A DNA stretch of 64,000 nt, taken from positions 2,536,001 through 2,600,000 of the forward strand of contig NZ_OX636706.1 of NCBI RefSeq assembly GCF_951793255.1. Reading direction: 5' to 3'. Position 1 is the stretch's first letter, and each line of letters begins with the position of its first letter. Position numbers and translations under genes: made by a program. The stretch is from Desulfovibrio piger (GTDB taxonomy: Bacteria > Desulfobacterota > Desulfovibrionia > Desulfovibrionales > Desulfovibrionaceae). The notes under the pieces are model-generated. The model worked only from the letters and a program-made list of their open reading frames with translations. It did not search any database and was not told the DNA's origin. This document shows positions 1-8,999 of the stretch, one piece after another.

Positions 1-521
1 CCCACAGCGCCGCTGATCCTGTCGCCGTCCTTCAAAAGACGTACGGTCATGATGCGGTTGTAGACCTCGGCGCCGTACTCATAGGCTTTTTTGGCCAGTA
101 TCGTCTTGAGCTCCGGCTCCTTCATGGTGATGCAGAACTTGCCCTTGGAGTGGATCTGCAGCTTGTCGAACTGCCCTTTCTCATCCACGGGGAAGCAGAC
201 CCCCCAGTCCATGAGCTCTTTCATGACGGCCCAGGTCCGTTTGGCCATGGCATAGTTGACGGGCTCGTCCATGATGCCCTGGCAGGCTTCCCTGTTGGTC
301 TCCACATACAGCTCGGGGGTCTCTTCGGTCCCGGGCACAGCCACGATGTTCATGGCGTCCATGCCGCGGGCGATGCACCCGGAATACTGCATGTCTCCTT
401 TTTCAAACACGACGACCCGCTGCCCGGGGTCCATCTGTTTGGCCCGTATAGCCGCCATCACGCCGGCGCTACCGCCGCCGACAATCAGCACATCTGCACT
501 CAGGGTCATGTATGGCTGCAT
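1..521 (-). CDS. AprA/fumarate-reductase-like FAD flavoprotein, N-terminal part
   Basis: The first 173 residues of a flavoprotein whose remainder lies beyond the left edge. A dinucleotide-binding motif GGGSAG appears near residue 15, followed by an FEKGDMQYSGCIARG segment that matches the FAD-contact region of adenylylsulfate reductase subunit A and its relatives. Start ATG at 521 is preceded by AAGGAG at good spacing; an in-frame ATG at 509 is less well placed. It lies downstream of the GntR gene on the same strand, behind a terminator and a likely operator. The same fold is encoded again at 59933-61606. Family is clear; substrate is unknown and it need not be a sulfur enzyme. Confidence 0.8.
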   Translation of the reverse strand, partial: MQPYMTLSADVLIVGGGSAGVMAAIRAKQMDPGQRVVVFEKGDMQYSGCIARGMDAMNIVAVPGTEETPELYVETNREACQGIMDEPVNYAMAKRTWAVMKELMDWGVCFPVDEKGQFDKLQIHSKGKFCITMKEPELKTILAKKAYEYGAEVYNRIMTVRLLKDGDRISGAV

Positions 522-556
522 ACATCGTCTCCTTTTTTGCCACATATGCTATGGTT

Positions 557-571
557 CTATATAGCAGTTAA
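557..571 (-). promoter_or_regulatory. Candidate GntR operator upstream of flavoprotein
   Basis: On the minus strand this reads TTAACTGCTATATAG. A 14/15 match, TTAAGTGCTATATAG, lies at 1407-1421 in front of the GntR gene itself. Two near-identical sites in front of the regulator and its neighbour suggest an operator bound by that regulator; this is inference. Confidence 0.5.
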
Positions 572-576
572 AAGAC

Positions 577-602
577 CAAAAAAAGGGAGCCGAGTCCCTT
601 TT
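577..602 (-). terminator. Intrinsic terminator of GntR gene
   Basis: Stem of 8 bp (581-588 with 595-602), 6-nt loop, followed in the minus direction by a run of T. It lies 13 nt after the GntR stop codon. Confidence 0.7.
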
Positions 603-614
603 CCCAAAACGACA

Positions 615-1388
615 TCACTTCCTGAATTCATGGAAGCGCATGAGCCCGAAGGGACAGGGCCGGATCAGACTGCGCCGGAACTCCACGATGCGATCCTCAT
701 AGGTCATGGAAAGCATGTTGGAGCGGATCATGGGGGTCCCTTCCTTCTCTTCCAGATAATGCGCCACATCCCGGGAGGCGCATTCCACCCCCAGCTGCTC
801 ACAGCTGCGCAATACGGGGAAATGGCAGTACTTTTCTATCAGCAGATACAGCGAAAGCTCTTCCATCTCTGCCGGAGAGATGTTCATGAGCCCTTCTCCG
901 AACGGGAGCGGGATGTAGGACTCGCTCATGACGACGGGACAGAACGTCTCGCCGTCCTTCCCCAGGAACACACGGCTGACCTTGAGGAACTCCTGGATGT
1001 CCGGCGCCGGCGAAAAATCGCTGATGACGGGATCGGTCCGCGAGGCCTTGGCTATGGATATCGTCCTCACACGCAGCGAGGTATCCTGGTCCGTAAGGCT
1101 TTTGCGCAACCTGTAGTACTTTACGTTGTTCCTATCCAGGGTGTTCTCGGCCACGAAGGTGCCCTTGCCCTGGATCCGGCTCAGATAGCCCTTGTGGACC
1201 ATGTTTTCCAGCGCCTTGCGGACAGTCCCGACGCTGATCCCCATGGTCGCGGCGATCTCGCGCTCGGAGGGCAGCTGCATGCCGGCCTTCCAGTCCTGGC
1301 AGATGATCTTGTCGATCAGGGTCTGCTGCAGACGGTAGTACATGGGCAGGGCCTCGGAATAACGGGGGGAGAGCTGCAAAGGTTGCAT
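615..1388 (-). CDS. GntR/HutC-type transcriptional regulator with UTRA domain
   Basis: A 257-residue regulator. Residues about 15-80 form a GntR winged helix (LPSEREIA...GISVGTVRKAL...GYLSRIQGKGTFV) and residues about 100-240 fit the UTRA ligand-binding domain of the HutC subfamily. It is likely to sense a small metabolite and control the adjacent AprA-like flavoprotein gene, since both genes carry the same TTAA(G/C)TGCTATATAG element upstream. The effector is not visible from sequence. Confidence 0.88.
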   Translation of the reverse strand: MQPLQLSPRYSEALPMYYRLQQTLIDKIICQDWKAGMQLPSEREIAATMGISVGTVRKALENMVHKGYLSRIQGKGTFVAENTLDRNNVKYYRLRKSLTDQDTSLRVRTISIAKASRTDPVISDFSPAPDIQEFLKVSRVFLGKDGETFCPVVMSESYIPLPFGEGLMNISPAEMEELSLYLLIEKYCHFPVLRSCEQLGVECASRDVAHYLEEKEGTPMIRSNMLSMTYEDRIVEFRRSLIRPCPFGLMRFHEFRK

Positions 1389-1406
1389 AACATCCTTCTT
1401 TAAAAG

Positions 1407-1421
1407 TTAAGTGCTATATAG
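1407..1421 (+). promoter_or_regulatory. Candidate GntR autoregulatory operator
   Basis: TTAAGTGCTATATAG, 19 nt upstream of the GntR start, matches 14/15 the element at 557-571 (opposite orientation). The core GCTATATAGC is itself palindromic, as expected of a dimer site. Confidence 0.5.
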
Positions 1422-1587
1422 CTCTATATCAAATTTGTCGTCAAGGCCAGAATTCCCTGAGACGGGCACCTCCCAGGGGCCCGAGGAGCATCTCTCGGGA
1501 ATGCTGGCATAAAAAAATCATATATTCATGCATGTTAAACGGACACATCCCGCTTTTTCGGTATCAAAAAATTATGAAATCTTTTAT

Positions 1588-1624
1588 AAAAAACAGGGGA
1601 GCCCCGTGTACGAAAGCTCCCCTG
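1588..1624 (-). terminator. Intrinsic terminator of tupA-like gene
   Basis: Perfect 9-bp stem CAGGGGAGC (1594-1602) with GCTCCCCTG (1616-1624), then T-rich sequence in the minus direction; 10 nt after the stop codon at 1635. Confidence 0.8.
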
Positions 1625-1634
1625 CCGTCAGTCA

Positions 1635-2483
1635 CTACTTGCCGTGCTTGGCGTTCCACTGATCGGAATTGGGGAAGAACAGGGGCTGCCCGTACTTGTC
1701 CTTGCCGAAATCACGGATGATGGTCTGGGCTTCATCGCCCACCAGCCAGTCCGCGAACTTCAGGGCCGCATCCTTGTGGACCTGGGGAAATTTGTCGGGA
1801 TTGACCCGGATGATGGCGATAAGGTTGAGCATGATGGGGTCGTTCTCCACCAGAGGCACGACCTTGACCGTATCCTTGAGGGTCAGCCAGGTGGCGCGGT
1901 CCATCAGGGTGTAGGCCTGCTTCTTGTCCGTATAGAGCGTCGTGGCCTTGTTGCCCTTGGCGCCGTCGGCATAGACCTCATACCAGGCACCAGCGGGCTG
2001 GATGCCGGCAGCCTGCCAGATATCCATTTCCTTGACATGGGTACCGGACTTGTCCCCGCGGGAGACGAAGGGCACACCGGCCTTGGCGATGGTGGCAAAG
2101 GCCTCGGCAGCGCTCTTCATGCCCTTGATGCCCGCCGGGTCACCGGCAGGGCCCAGGATGACGAAGTCATTGTACATGACATCGCGGCGATCCACACCGA
2201 AACCGGCAGCCACAAAGGCGTCCTCAAGCTTGCGGGCATGGACCATCACCAGGTCGAAGGTGCCGCTTTCCGCCTTTTTCAGGGTCTTGCCGGTCCCGGC
2301 TTTTTCCATGCTGATGGCGATACCGGTCTTTTTGCTGAAGGTATCGGCCAGCAGCGGCAGGATACCGGCATCCACCGGACCGATGGTGCTGGAGATCTTC
2401 AGGCTGTCCGCGGCCTGGACGGGGACGGACAAGGGGAACAGACACAGCAGGCAGACCAGGCTGGCCATACGGGAAAACTTCAT
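1635..2483 (-). CDS. tupA: TupA-type tungstate (oxyanion) ABC transporter substrate-binding protein
   Basis: A 282-residue periplasmic protein with a signal peptide ending near VQA-A. Family marks in order: a TIGPVDAGILPLL N-terminal strand and helix, GTGKTLK, VMVHARK, VMYNDFVILGP, FVSRGDKSGTH and a C-terminal FADWLVGDEAQ. These match TupA, which binds tungstate for formate dehydrogenases and other W enzymes. No permease (tupB) or ATPase (tupC) gene is adjacent, so it either serves a transporter encoded elsewhere or has another oxyanion as ligand. It is divergent from an AraC-family gene. Confidence 0.82.
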   Translation of the reverse strand: MKFSRMASLVCLLCLFPLSVPVQAADSLKISSTIGPVDAGILPLLADTFSKKTGIAISMEKAGTGKTLKKAESGTFDLVMVHARKLEDAFVAAGFGVDRRDVMYNDFVILGPAGDPAGIKGMKSAAEAFATIAKAGVPFVSRGDKSGTHVKEMDIWQAAGIQPAGAWYEVYADGAKGNKATTLYTDKKQAYTLMDRATWLTLKDTVKVVPLVENDPIMLNLIAIIRVNPDKFPQVHKDAALKFADWLVGDEAQTIIRDFGKDKYGQPLFFPNSDQWNAKHGK

Positions 2484-2795
2484 GGTGCTTCCTCCAGATG
2501 AACTTGCAGCCGGGCGAGATGCCCGGCCTTACGTCGCTTCCGGCCACTGTGCCCCAAAAAAAACTTTCGGACAATACACAAGACCCATGGCGGCACACGT
2601 CCGGCCAGACATGGCGGTCATACAGGCCATTGCAGCCTGTTTTCCGCCTTGCCACGGCAGCATGAACGGCCGGTTTGCCCCGCAGGCGATACATTTATGC
2701 TCTTTTTTTGCCAGATCCTCTCTTCCGCTGTTCAGGCTACGACAAGTTGTTTATATTCAAAGTCGTTGCAGCCTTTTTCTTCTAAGGATGTTCCC
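2484..2795. other. Divergent intergenic region with a 7-bp hairpin
   Basis: Gene-free stretch between tupA (minus) and the AraC regulator (plus). It holds a perfect inverted repeat GCCGGGC-gagat-GCCCGGC at 2509-2527, close to the tupA start, which could be an operator or a leader hairpin. Nothing else is recognisable. Confidence 0.4.
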
Positions 2796-3728
2796 ATGCT
2801 CGACCCGCACGCTGAACTGCTCCGTATCAATGCCCGCATCAAGGAGATCCTGCTCCAGCACATGCCCCGCACGGGCACGTACCACAGCCCCGTGCCCGGA
2901 CTGGTCACGCGCAGGCTCGAGACCTGCCACACCACCACGACCTGCCTCGGCAAGCCTTCGGCATCCATCATCGTGCAAGGAGAAAAGATCGCCATGCTGG
3001 GGGACCGGGAGATCCATTACGGGGAGGGCCAGTGCCTGGTCACGGGCATCGACATGCCCAACGCCTTCCGCGTCCTCCAGGCCTGCCATGACCACCCCTT
3101 CCTGGCCATGTCGCTGGAGCTGGACAGGAGCCTGACCGGCCAGATGGTCAAGGAACTGGCCGATGCCGTCCCGCCTGCGGCCCGCCCGGACAGCGGCGTC
3201 ATCCTGGGCACGACCAGCCCCGAACTGCTGGATGCCTTCCTGCGTCTGGCCCGCCTGCTGGATACGCCGGAACGGATCCCCATCCTTGCGCCGCTGGTCA
3301 TCCGCGAGATCCACTACCTGCTGCTCATCGGGCCGCAGGGCGCCGGGCTGCGTCAGCTCAATACCCACGGCACCCAGGCCAACAGCATCGCCCAGGCTAC
3401 GGACTGGCTCCGCAAGAACTACCGCAAGCCCCTGCTGGTGAGCCAGCTGGCCCGCCAGGTCAACATGGGCACATCGACCTTCCACCGACATTTCAAGGAG
3501 GTCACGGGCATGAGCCCGCTGCAGTATCACAAGCGGCTGCGCCTGTACGAGGCCCAGCGTCTGATGCTGGCCGGCGAGATGGATGCGGGCAGCGCGGGGC
3601 TGGCTGTAGGCTACGAAAGCACGGCCCAGTTCAATCGTGAGTACAAGCGCCTCTTTGGCGAACCGCCCCTCCGCGATCTGAAAAGGATGCGCCGCCACGA
3701 CGCCTGCCCCTCTGAAAACTCCCACTGA
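2796..3728 (+). CDS. AraC-family transcriptional regulator
   Basis: A 310-residue protein. Residues about 20-190 fit the AraC N-terminal cupin-like domain (CLGKPSASIIVQGEK...GEGQCLVTGIDMP), and residues about 205-300 carry the double helix-turn-helix (LLVSQLARQVNMGTSTFHRHF, then GLAVGYESTAQFNREY). The start at 2796 is chosen because AAGGA lies 7 nt upstream; the open frame runs further 5' but without a ribosome site. It is divergent from tupA and upstream of gdhA, and could regulate either; its ligand is unknown. Confidence 0.88.
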   Translation: MLDPHAELLRINARIKEILLQHMPRTGTYHSPVPGLVTRRLETCHTTTTCLGKPSASIIVQGEKIAMLGDREIHYGEGQCLVTGIDMPNAFRVLQACHDHPFLAMSLELDRSLTGQMVKELADAVPPAARPDSGVILGTTSPELLDAFLRLARLLDTPERIPILAPLVIREIHYLLLIGPQGAGLRQLNTHGTQANSIAQATDWLRKNYRKPLLVSQLARQVNMGTSTFHRHFKEVTGMSPLQYHKRLRLYEAQRLMLAGEMDAGSAGLAVGYESTAQFNREYKRLFGEPPLRDLKRMRRHDACPSENSH

Positions 3729-3770
3729 GCGCCGAAAAACGTATTGCAAGGCTCGGAGAAACTGCGTAAA

Positions 3771-5198
<1,428 letters not shown>

Positions 5199-5220
5199 CG
5201 CTCCCCTCCAAACAGCAATG

Positions 5221-5249
5221 AAAAAAGCCCGGCCATGCCGGGCTTTTTT
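5221..5249. terminator. Bidirectional terminator between gdhA and nitroreductase
   Basis: GCCCGGC-cat-GCCGGGC (5227-5243) flanked by A6 and T6, serving both converging genes. Confidence 0.9.
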
Positions 5250-5289
5250 CATTGCATCACACACAAAAACGCGTGCGCGGAAGGCCTGC

Positions 5290-5799
5290 TTACCAGTCTT
5301 CGTTATGGACACGTTCAGCGCGGAAGCGTTCCTGAGCCTTGAATTCCTGATCCGTATGTCCAAGCACGATCAGGCTCAGGGGACGGATGTTCTCCGGCAT
5401 GTGGAAGATCTCGCGGAACGGCCGGGCCCTGTCCTCGATGGGATGCAGACCGCACCAGACCGTGCCGATGTTCAGGGCACGCGCCGCCAGCATGAAGTTC
5501 TGCGTGGCCGCCGAGCAATCCTGGACCCAGAACCCGGGGGTCTTCTCTTCGTTCAGATCGGCGCAGATGATGACGGCTGCGGCTGCGCCTGCCGCCATCT
5601 TGGCGTAGGGATGGACCTCCGCCACCTTGCGCAGCATCTCGCGGTCACGGATCACGACAAAATGCCAGAGCTGGCGGTTGTTGGCGCTGGGAGCGCACAT
5701 GGCGGCCTCCAGCATGCGGTCCATATCTTCCTGGCTGACGGGTTCGTCGGTGAAGGAACGGATACTGCGCCGGGTCCTGATCGCTTCAAACAAGTCCAT
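5290..5799 (-). CDS. Nitroreductase-family FMN oxidoreductase
   Basis: A 169-residue protein of the short nitroreductase group. RTRRSIRSF at residues about 8-16 is the FMN phosphate-binding arginine cluster, and APSANNRQLWHFVV and the C-terminal IRPLSLIVLGH segment are family-typical. The start at 5799 has GGGAG 6 nt upstream; an upstream in-frame ATG at 5901 falls in an intergenic hairpin and is rejected. Its natural acceptor cannot be inferred. It is divergent from the KefB-type antiporter. Confidence 0.9.
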   Translation of the reverse strand: MDLFEAIRTRRSIRSFTDEPVSQEDMDRMLEAAMCAPSANNRQLWHFVVIRDREMLRKVAEVHPYAKMAAGAAAAVIICADLNEEKTPGFWVQDCSAATQNFMLAARALNIGTVWCGLHPIEDRARPFREIFHMPENIRPLSLIVLGHTDQEFKAQERFRAERVHNEDW

Positions 5800-5851
5800 A
5801 GGTACTCCCTTGCGGCTTTGGCCGCCTTTTTTTATGATAGCTCCCCTGCAA

Positions 5852-5889
5852 ACGGCATGCCCAACCGGTCCGGGACCGGCGCATGCCGT
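5852..5889. repeat. 38-nt two-tier inverted repeat in divergent promoter
   Basis: Outer arms ACGGCATGC (5852-5860) and GCATGCCGT (5881-5889) pair perfectly; inner CCGGTC and GACCGG also pair. It ends 20 nt before the antiporter ATG, in its probable leader, so it may be an operator or a structured 5' UTR. Confidence 0.7.
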
Positions 5890-5918
5890 GCGGGTTCGCA
5901 CCTGCCCCGGAGGTACAA

Positions 5919-7937
5919 ATGCATTTTGAACTGCTCGATGAACTGGTCATCATTTTCCTGCTTTCCATCGTCGTCAACCTTGTATGCAACAAGATAAAGC
6001 TGACGGCAACCGTAGGATTTTTGCTGACCGGCGTATTGTGCGGGCCTTCCCTGCTGGGCATCGTGGACAGCCAGTCCATCAGCGATGTGGCGGAGCTGGG
6101 CGTGGCCATGCTGCTGTTCACCATCGGTATGGAGCTGTCCGGCGAGGCCCTGAGCCGTCTGAAACGCCCCGTGTTCCTGGGGGGCAGCCTGCAGATCGGC
6201 CTGACGGTGCTGGCCATAGCCGGCCTCACCGCCCTTCTGGACGGGACAAGCCTGCCCAGCGGTATTTTCTGGGGCTGTCTCGTGGCCCTGTCCTCTTCGG
6301 CCATCGTCTTGCAGATTTTTCAGCAGAAAGGCCTTACCAGCACGCCGACGGGGCGTCTTTCTCTGGCCATCCTTGTTTTTCAGGACATCATGGTCGCGCC
6401 CATGATGCTCTGTGTGCCCCTGCTGTCCGGGCAGTTCCATATGGCGCCCCTGGACATGCTGCTGTCGGTGCTGAAGGTGGGCGGCATCCTCGGGGCCGTG
6501 CTGCTGGCCGCGCATCTGGGCCTCAACCGCTTCATGGAAGCGGTCATGCGCACCCGCTCGCGCGAGCTGCTCTTCCTCTCGACCCTGGGCACCTGTTTCG
6601 GCATGGCACTGCTGACCCACAGCCTGGGCCTTTCCCTTTCGCTGGGCGCTTTTTTGGCGGGCCTGATGCTGGCCCGTTCCCAGTACAGCATGAGCGTCAT
6701 CTCGGGCATCATGCCCTACCGTGACGTTTTCATGAGCCTGTTCTTCATCTCCGTGGGCATGATGCTGGATCTCTCCTTCTTCCTCCAGCACATCTGGGCC
6801 ATCCTGTTCAACACCCTGCTGTTCATCCTGATCAAGAGCCTGCTGACCATGCCCGCCGTCCTGGTGCAGGGCTACCCGCTGCGTACGGCCATCCAGACCT
6901 CCCTCTGCCTCGCGCAGGTCGGTGAATTCTCCTTCGTGCTGGCCGCCTCCGGTCTGGCCGCCGGTCTGCTCAACGACATCGGCTACCAGTCCTTCCTGGC
7001 CCTGAGCGTCATCACCATGATGCTCACGCCCTTCCTCATCAATCTGGCCCCCCGCGCCGCCGCCCTGCTGACCAGGGGACGCGGCAAGGAAGCCTCCAGC
7101 CCGGAAGCAGAACAGCAGAAGGCCAGCACCCTCAAGGATCATCTCATCATCGTGGGCTTCGGCATCAGCGGCAAACACCTGGCCCAGGTGGCCAAGGAAT
7201 CCGGCATCCCCTACACCATCCTGGAGATGAACCCCGAGACCGTGAGCCGCTACAAGAACAAGGAGCCCATCTCGCACGGGGACGCCTCCCAGCCTGTCAT
7301 CCTTGAGCATCTGGGCGTCTACACGGCCCGTGTCCTGGCCATCATCATCTCCGACCCGGCGGCCGTGCGCGCCATCACCCTGGAGGCCCGGCGCATGAAC
7401 CCCGACCTCTACATCGTGGCCCGCACCCGCTTCATCACCGAGGTCGCCCCGCTGCGCCGTCTGGGAGCCAATGTGGTCATCGCCGAGGAATTCGAGACCT
7501 CCATCGAGGTGTTCAACCAGGTGCTGACCCAGTATCTGGTGCCCCGTCAGGATATCGACGCCTTCTCCGCCCGTCTGCGCCAGCAGAATTACCGCATGAT
7601 CCGGCGCATGAGCAGTGCTGCGGACAGTCTGGAAAGCGTTGCCAGCCGTCTGCCCGAAATGGGAGTGCAGACCATGCGGCTGGAGGCAGGTTCCCCCCTG
7701 TGCGGCCTCAGCCTTGCCCAGAGCAACCTGCGCCGGGAATACGCCGTGACCGTGGTGGCCGTGGCCCGCAGCGAACAGGAGGTAGTGGCCTCCCCGCCTG
7801 CCGACTTCGTCATGGAAGCCGGGGATCTGCTCTACCTGTTCGGCAAAACGGACAAGCTCTTTGCCGTCAAGCCGGTCATTTGTGCCGCTCCTGCGACACC
7901 TGCAACAGCGACCGCCCAGGAGGCCCACCAGGCCTGA
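5919..7937 (+). CDS. KefB/CPA2-type cation:proton antiporter with RCK domains
   Basis: A 672-residue inner-membrane protein. Residues 1 to about 375 form the multi-helix sodium/hydrogen exchanger domain (LLTGVLCGPSLLG and ELGVAMLLFTIGMEL are typical of the Kef group). From residue about 404 a TrkA-N/RCK domain (HLIIVGFGISGKHLAQVAKE) offers a nucleotide-binding site, and residues about 577-650 form TrkA-C. The architecture is that of glutathione- or nucleotide-gated K+ efflux or YbaL-like proteins. The start at 5919 has GGAGG 5 nt upstream. The adjacent nitroreductase is suggestive, because Kef systems are often linked to electrophile or redox stress, but that link is inference. Confidence 0.9.
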   Translation: MHFELLDELVIIFLLSIVVNLVCNKIKLTATVGFLLTGVLCGPSLLGIVDSQSISDVAELGVAMLLFTIGMELSGEALSRLKRPVFLGGSLQIGLTVLAIAGLTALLDGTSLPSGIFWGCLVALSSSAIVLQIFQQKGLTSTPTGRLSLAILVFQDIMVAPMMLCVPLLSGQFHMAPLDMLLSVLKVGGILGAVLLAAHLGLNRFMEAVMRTRSRELLFLSTLGTCFGMALLTHSLGLSLSLGAFLAGLMLARSQYSMSVISGIMPYRDVFMSLFFISVGMMLDLSFFLQHIWAILFNTLLFILIKSLLTMPAVLVQGYPLRTAIQTSLCLAQVGEFSFVLAASGLAAGLLNDIGYQSFLALSVITMMLTPFLINLAPRAAALLTRGRGKEASSPEAEQQKASTLKDHLIIVGFGISGKHLAQVAKESGIPYTILEMNPETVSRYKNKEPISHGDASQPVILEHLGVYTARVLAIIISDPAAVRAITLEARRMNPDLYIVARTRFITEVAPLRRLGANVVIAEEFETSIEVFNQVLTQYLVPRQDIDAFSARLRQQNYRMIRRMSSAADSLESVASRLPEMGVQTMRLEAGSPLCGLSLAQSNLRREYAVTVVAVARSEQEVVASPPADFVMEAGDLLYLFGKTDKLFAVKPVICAAPATPATATAQEAHQA

Positions 7938-8057
7938 TATCGCGACAGGGCGCAAGTTTTCATCAAGCCGGAGCCCAGGCTTGCACTTGCCCCTGTCAGC
8001 CCGTATAGTCGTCTTCCCCCGTCGGCTATGTCGGGGCAATCCCTTATGGAGGCAAGG

Positions 8058-8477
8058 ATGCTTTCGTTTACCGCCATCCGGGACGTACTCCAGCGATCCC
8101 GCAGCATCGCCATCGTAGGCGCCAAGGACAAAGCCGGGCAGCCCGTGGACAGAGTGGGCCGCTATCTGCTGGACAAGGGCTATACCATCTTTCCGGTGCA
8201 CCCTGTCCGCAAGACCGTCTGGGGCCTGACGGCCTATCCCGATCTGGCGTCCCTGCCCCAGCCGGTGGACATCATCGACCTTTTCCGTGCTCCCCAGTAC
8301 TGTCCCGCCCATGCGCAGGAAGTGCGGGCCCTGCCCTGGAAGCCCCTCTGCTTCTGGATGCAGGAGGGCATCTGCTCCGCCGAGGCGCGTGCCCTGCTGG
8401 AGCCTGAACAGATCCTGGTGGTGGAGGATCTCTGCCTCATGGTCGAACACGCCCGCCTGCTCACTTTGCAAAAATAA
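8058..8477 (+). CDS. CoA-binding domain protein (YccU type)
   Basis: A 139-residue single-domain protein with a Rossmann-like CoA-binding fold: SRSIAIVGAKDKAGQPVDRVGRYLLDKGY at the N-terminus, then PVHPVRKTVWG and CFWMQEGI, which match the YccU/CoA_binding_2 family. GGAGG lies 5 nt before the ATG at 8058, deciding it over the ATGs at 8028 and 8046. Cellular role in the family is not established. The next gene starts 16 nt downstream and is probably cotranscribed. Confidence 0.85.
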   Translation: MLSFTAIRDVLQRSRSIAIVGAKDKAGQPVDRVGRYLLDKGYTIFPVHPVRKTVWGLTAYPDLASLPQPVDIIDLFRAPQYCPAHAQEVRALPWKPLCFWMQEGICSAEARALLEPEQILVVEDLCLMVEHARLLTLQK

Positions 8478-8493
8478 TCCTGAGGATATCGAA

Positions 8494-8943
8494 ATGAGCC
8501 AAGAAACCCAGGCCTTTTCCTGTAAGATGTGCGGCCATTGCTGCAAGGGGAAAGGCGGTATCGTCGTCAGCCCCTCCGACCTGAAGCGGCTCTGCGCCAC
8601 TCTCCGTATGGAAGAGGAAGAGGTGATACGCCAGTTTGGGGAATATGTGGGGACCAAACTCAAGATCCGCGTGGGCGAAGACGGCTACTGCATCTTCTTC
8701 CGGGAAGGCAAAGGCTGCATCGTCCATGAAGGCAAGCCTTCCATCTGCAAAGCCTGGCCTTTTTTCCGGGGCAATATAGAAGACCCCGTCAGCCTGCATC
8801 TGGCCAAGGATTTTTGTCCCGGCATCCCCAAAGAGATCAGCCATGCCGACTTTGCCGCCCAGGGCAAACGCTATCTGCAGGAAAACGGCCTGCTGGCCAG
8901 TGACCGCAGCTGCGAGGCCAATGCCCTGATCCTGGATAAATAG
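8494..8943 (+). CDS. YkgJ-type cysteine-cluster (zinc/iron-chelating) protein
   Basis: A 149-residue protein with a CKMCGHCCKGKG cluster at residues 10-21, CIFFREGKGCIVHEGKPSICKAWPF in the middle and a late FCPGIP and SCEAN. The cysteine spacing is that of the YkgJ/CxxCxxCC family, proposed to bind Zn or Fe-S. GAGG lies upstream of the ATG. Molecular role is unknown. A second member of the broad family lies at 53750. Confidence 0.85.
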   Translation: MSQETQAFSCKMCGHCCKGKGGIVVSPSDLKRLCATLRMEEEEVIRQFGEYVGTKLKIRVGEDGYCIFFREGKGCIVHEGKPSICKAWPFFRGNIEDPVSLHLAKDFCPGIPKEISHADFAAQGKRYLQENGLLASDRSCEANALILDK

Positions 8944-8960
8944 GTTGCCTGAACATCGAG

Positions 8961-8999
8961 AAAAAAACAGCCCGGAAGATGATCTTCCGGGCTGTTTTT
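8961..8999. terminator. Bidirectional terminator
   Basis: 13-bp perfect stem (8967-8979 with 8983-8995) flanked by A7 and T5, between the cysteine-cluster gene (plus) and the FliG-like gene (minus). Confidence 0.92.

Noticed and set aside
5812..5833. Terminator-like GCGGC-tttg-GCCGC + T7 in plus orientation
   Set aside because: No plus-strand gene ends there; it overlaps the ribosome-site region of the minus-strand nitroreductase and is more likely chance or leader structure.
5832..8663. A 943-codon minus-strand open frame opposite the KefB-type gene
   Set aside because: Low-complexity His/Gln/Gly translation, no ribosome site, and it covers three well-supported plus-strand genes.
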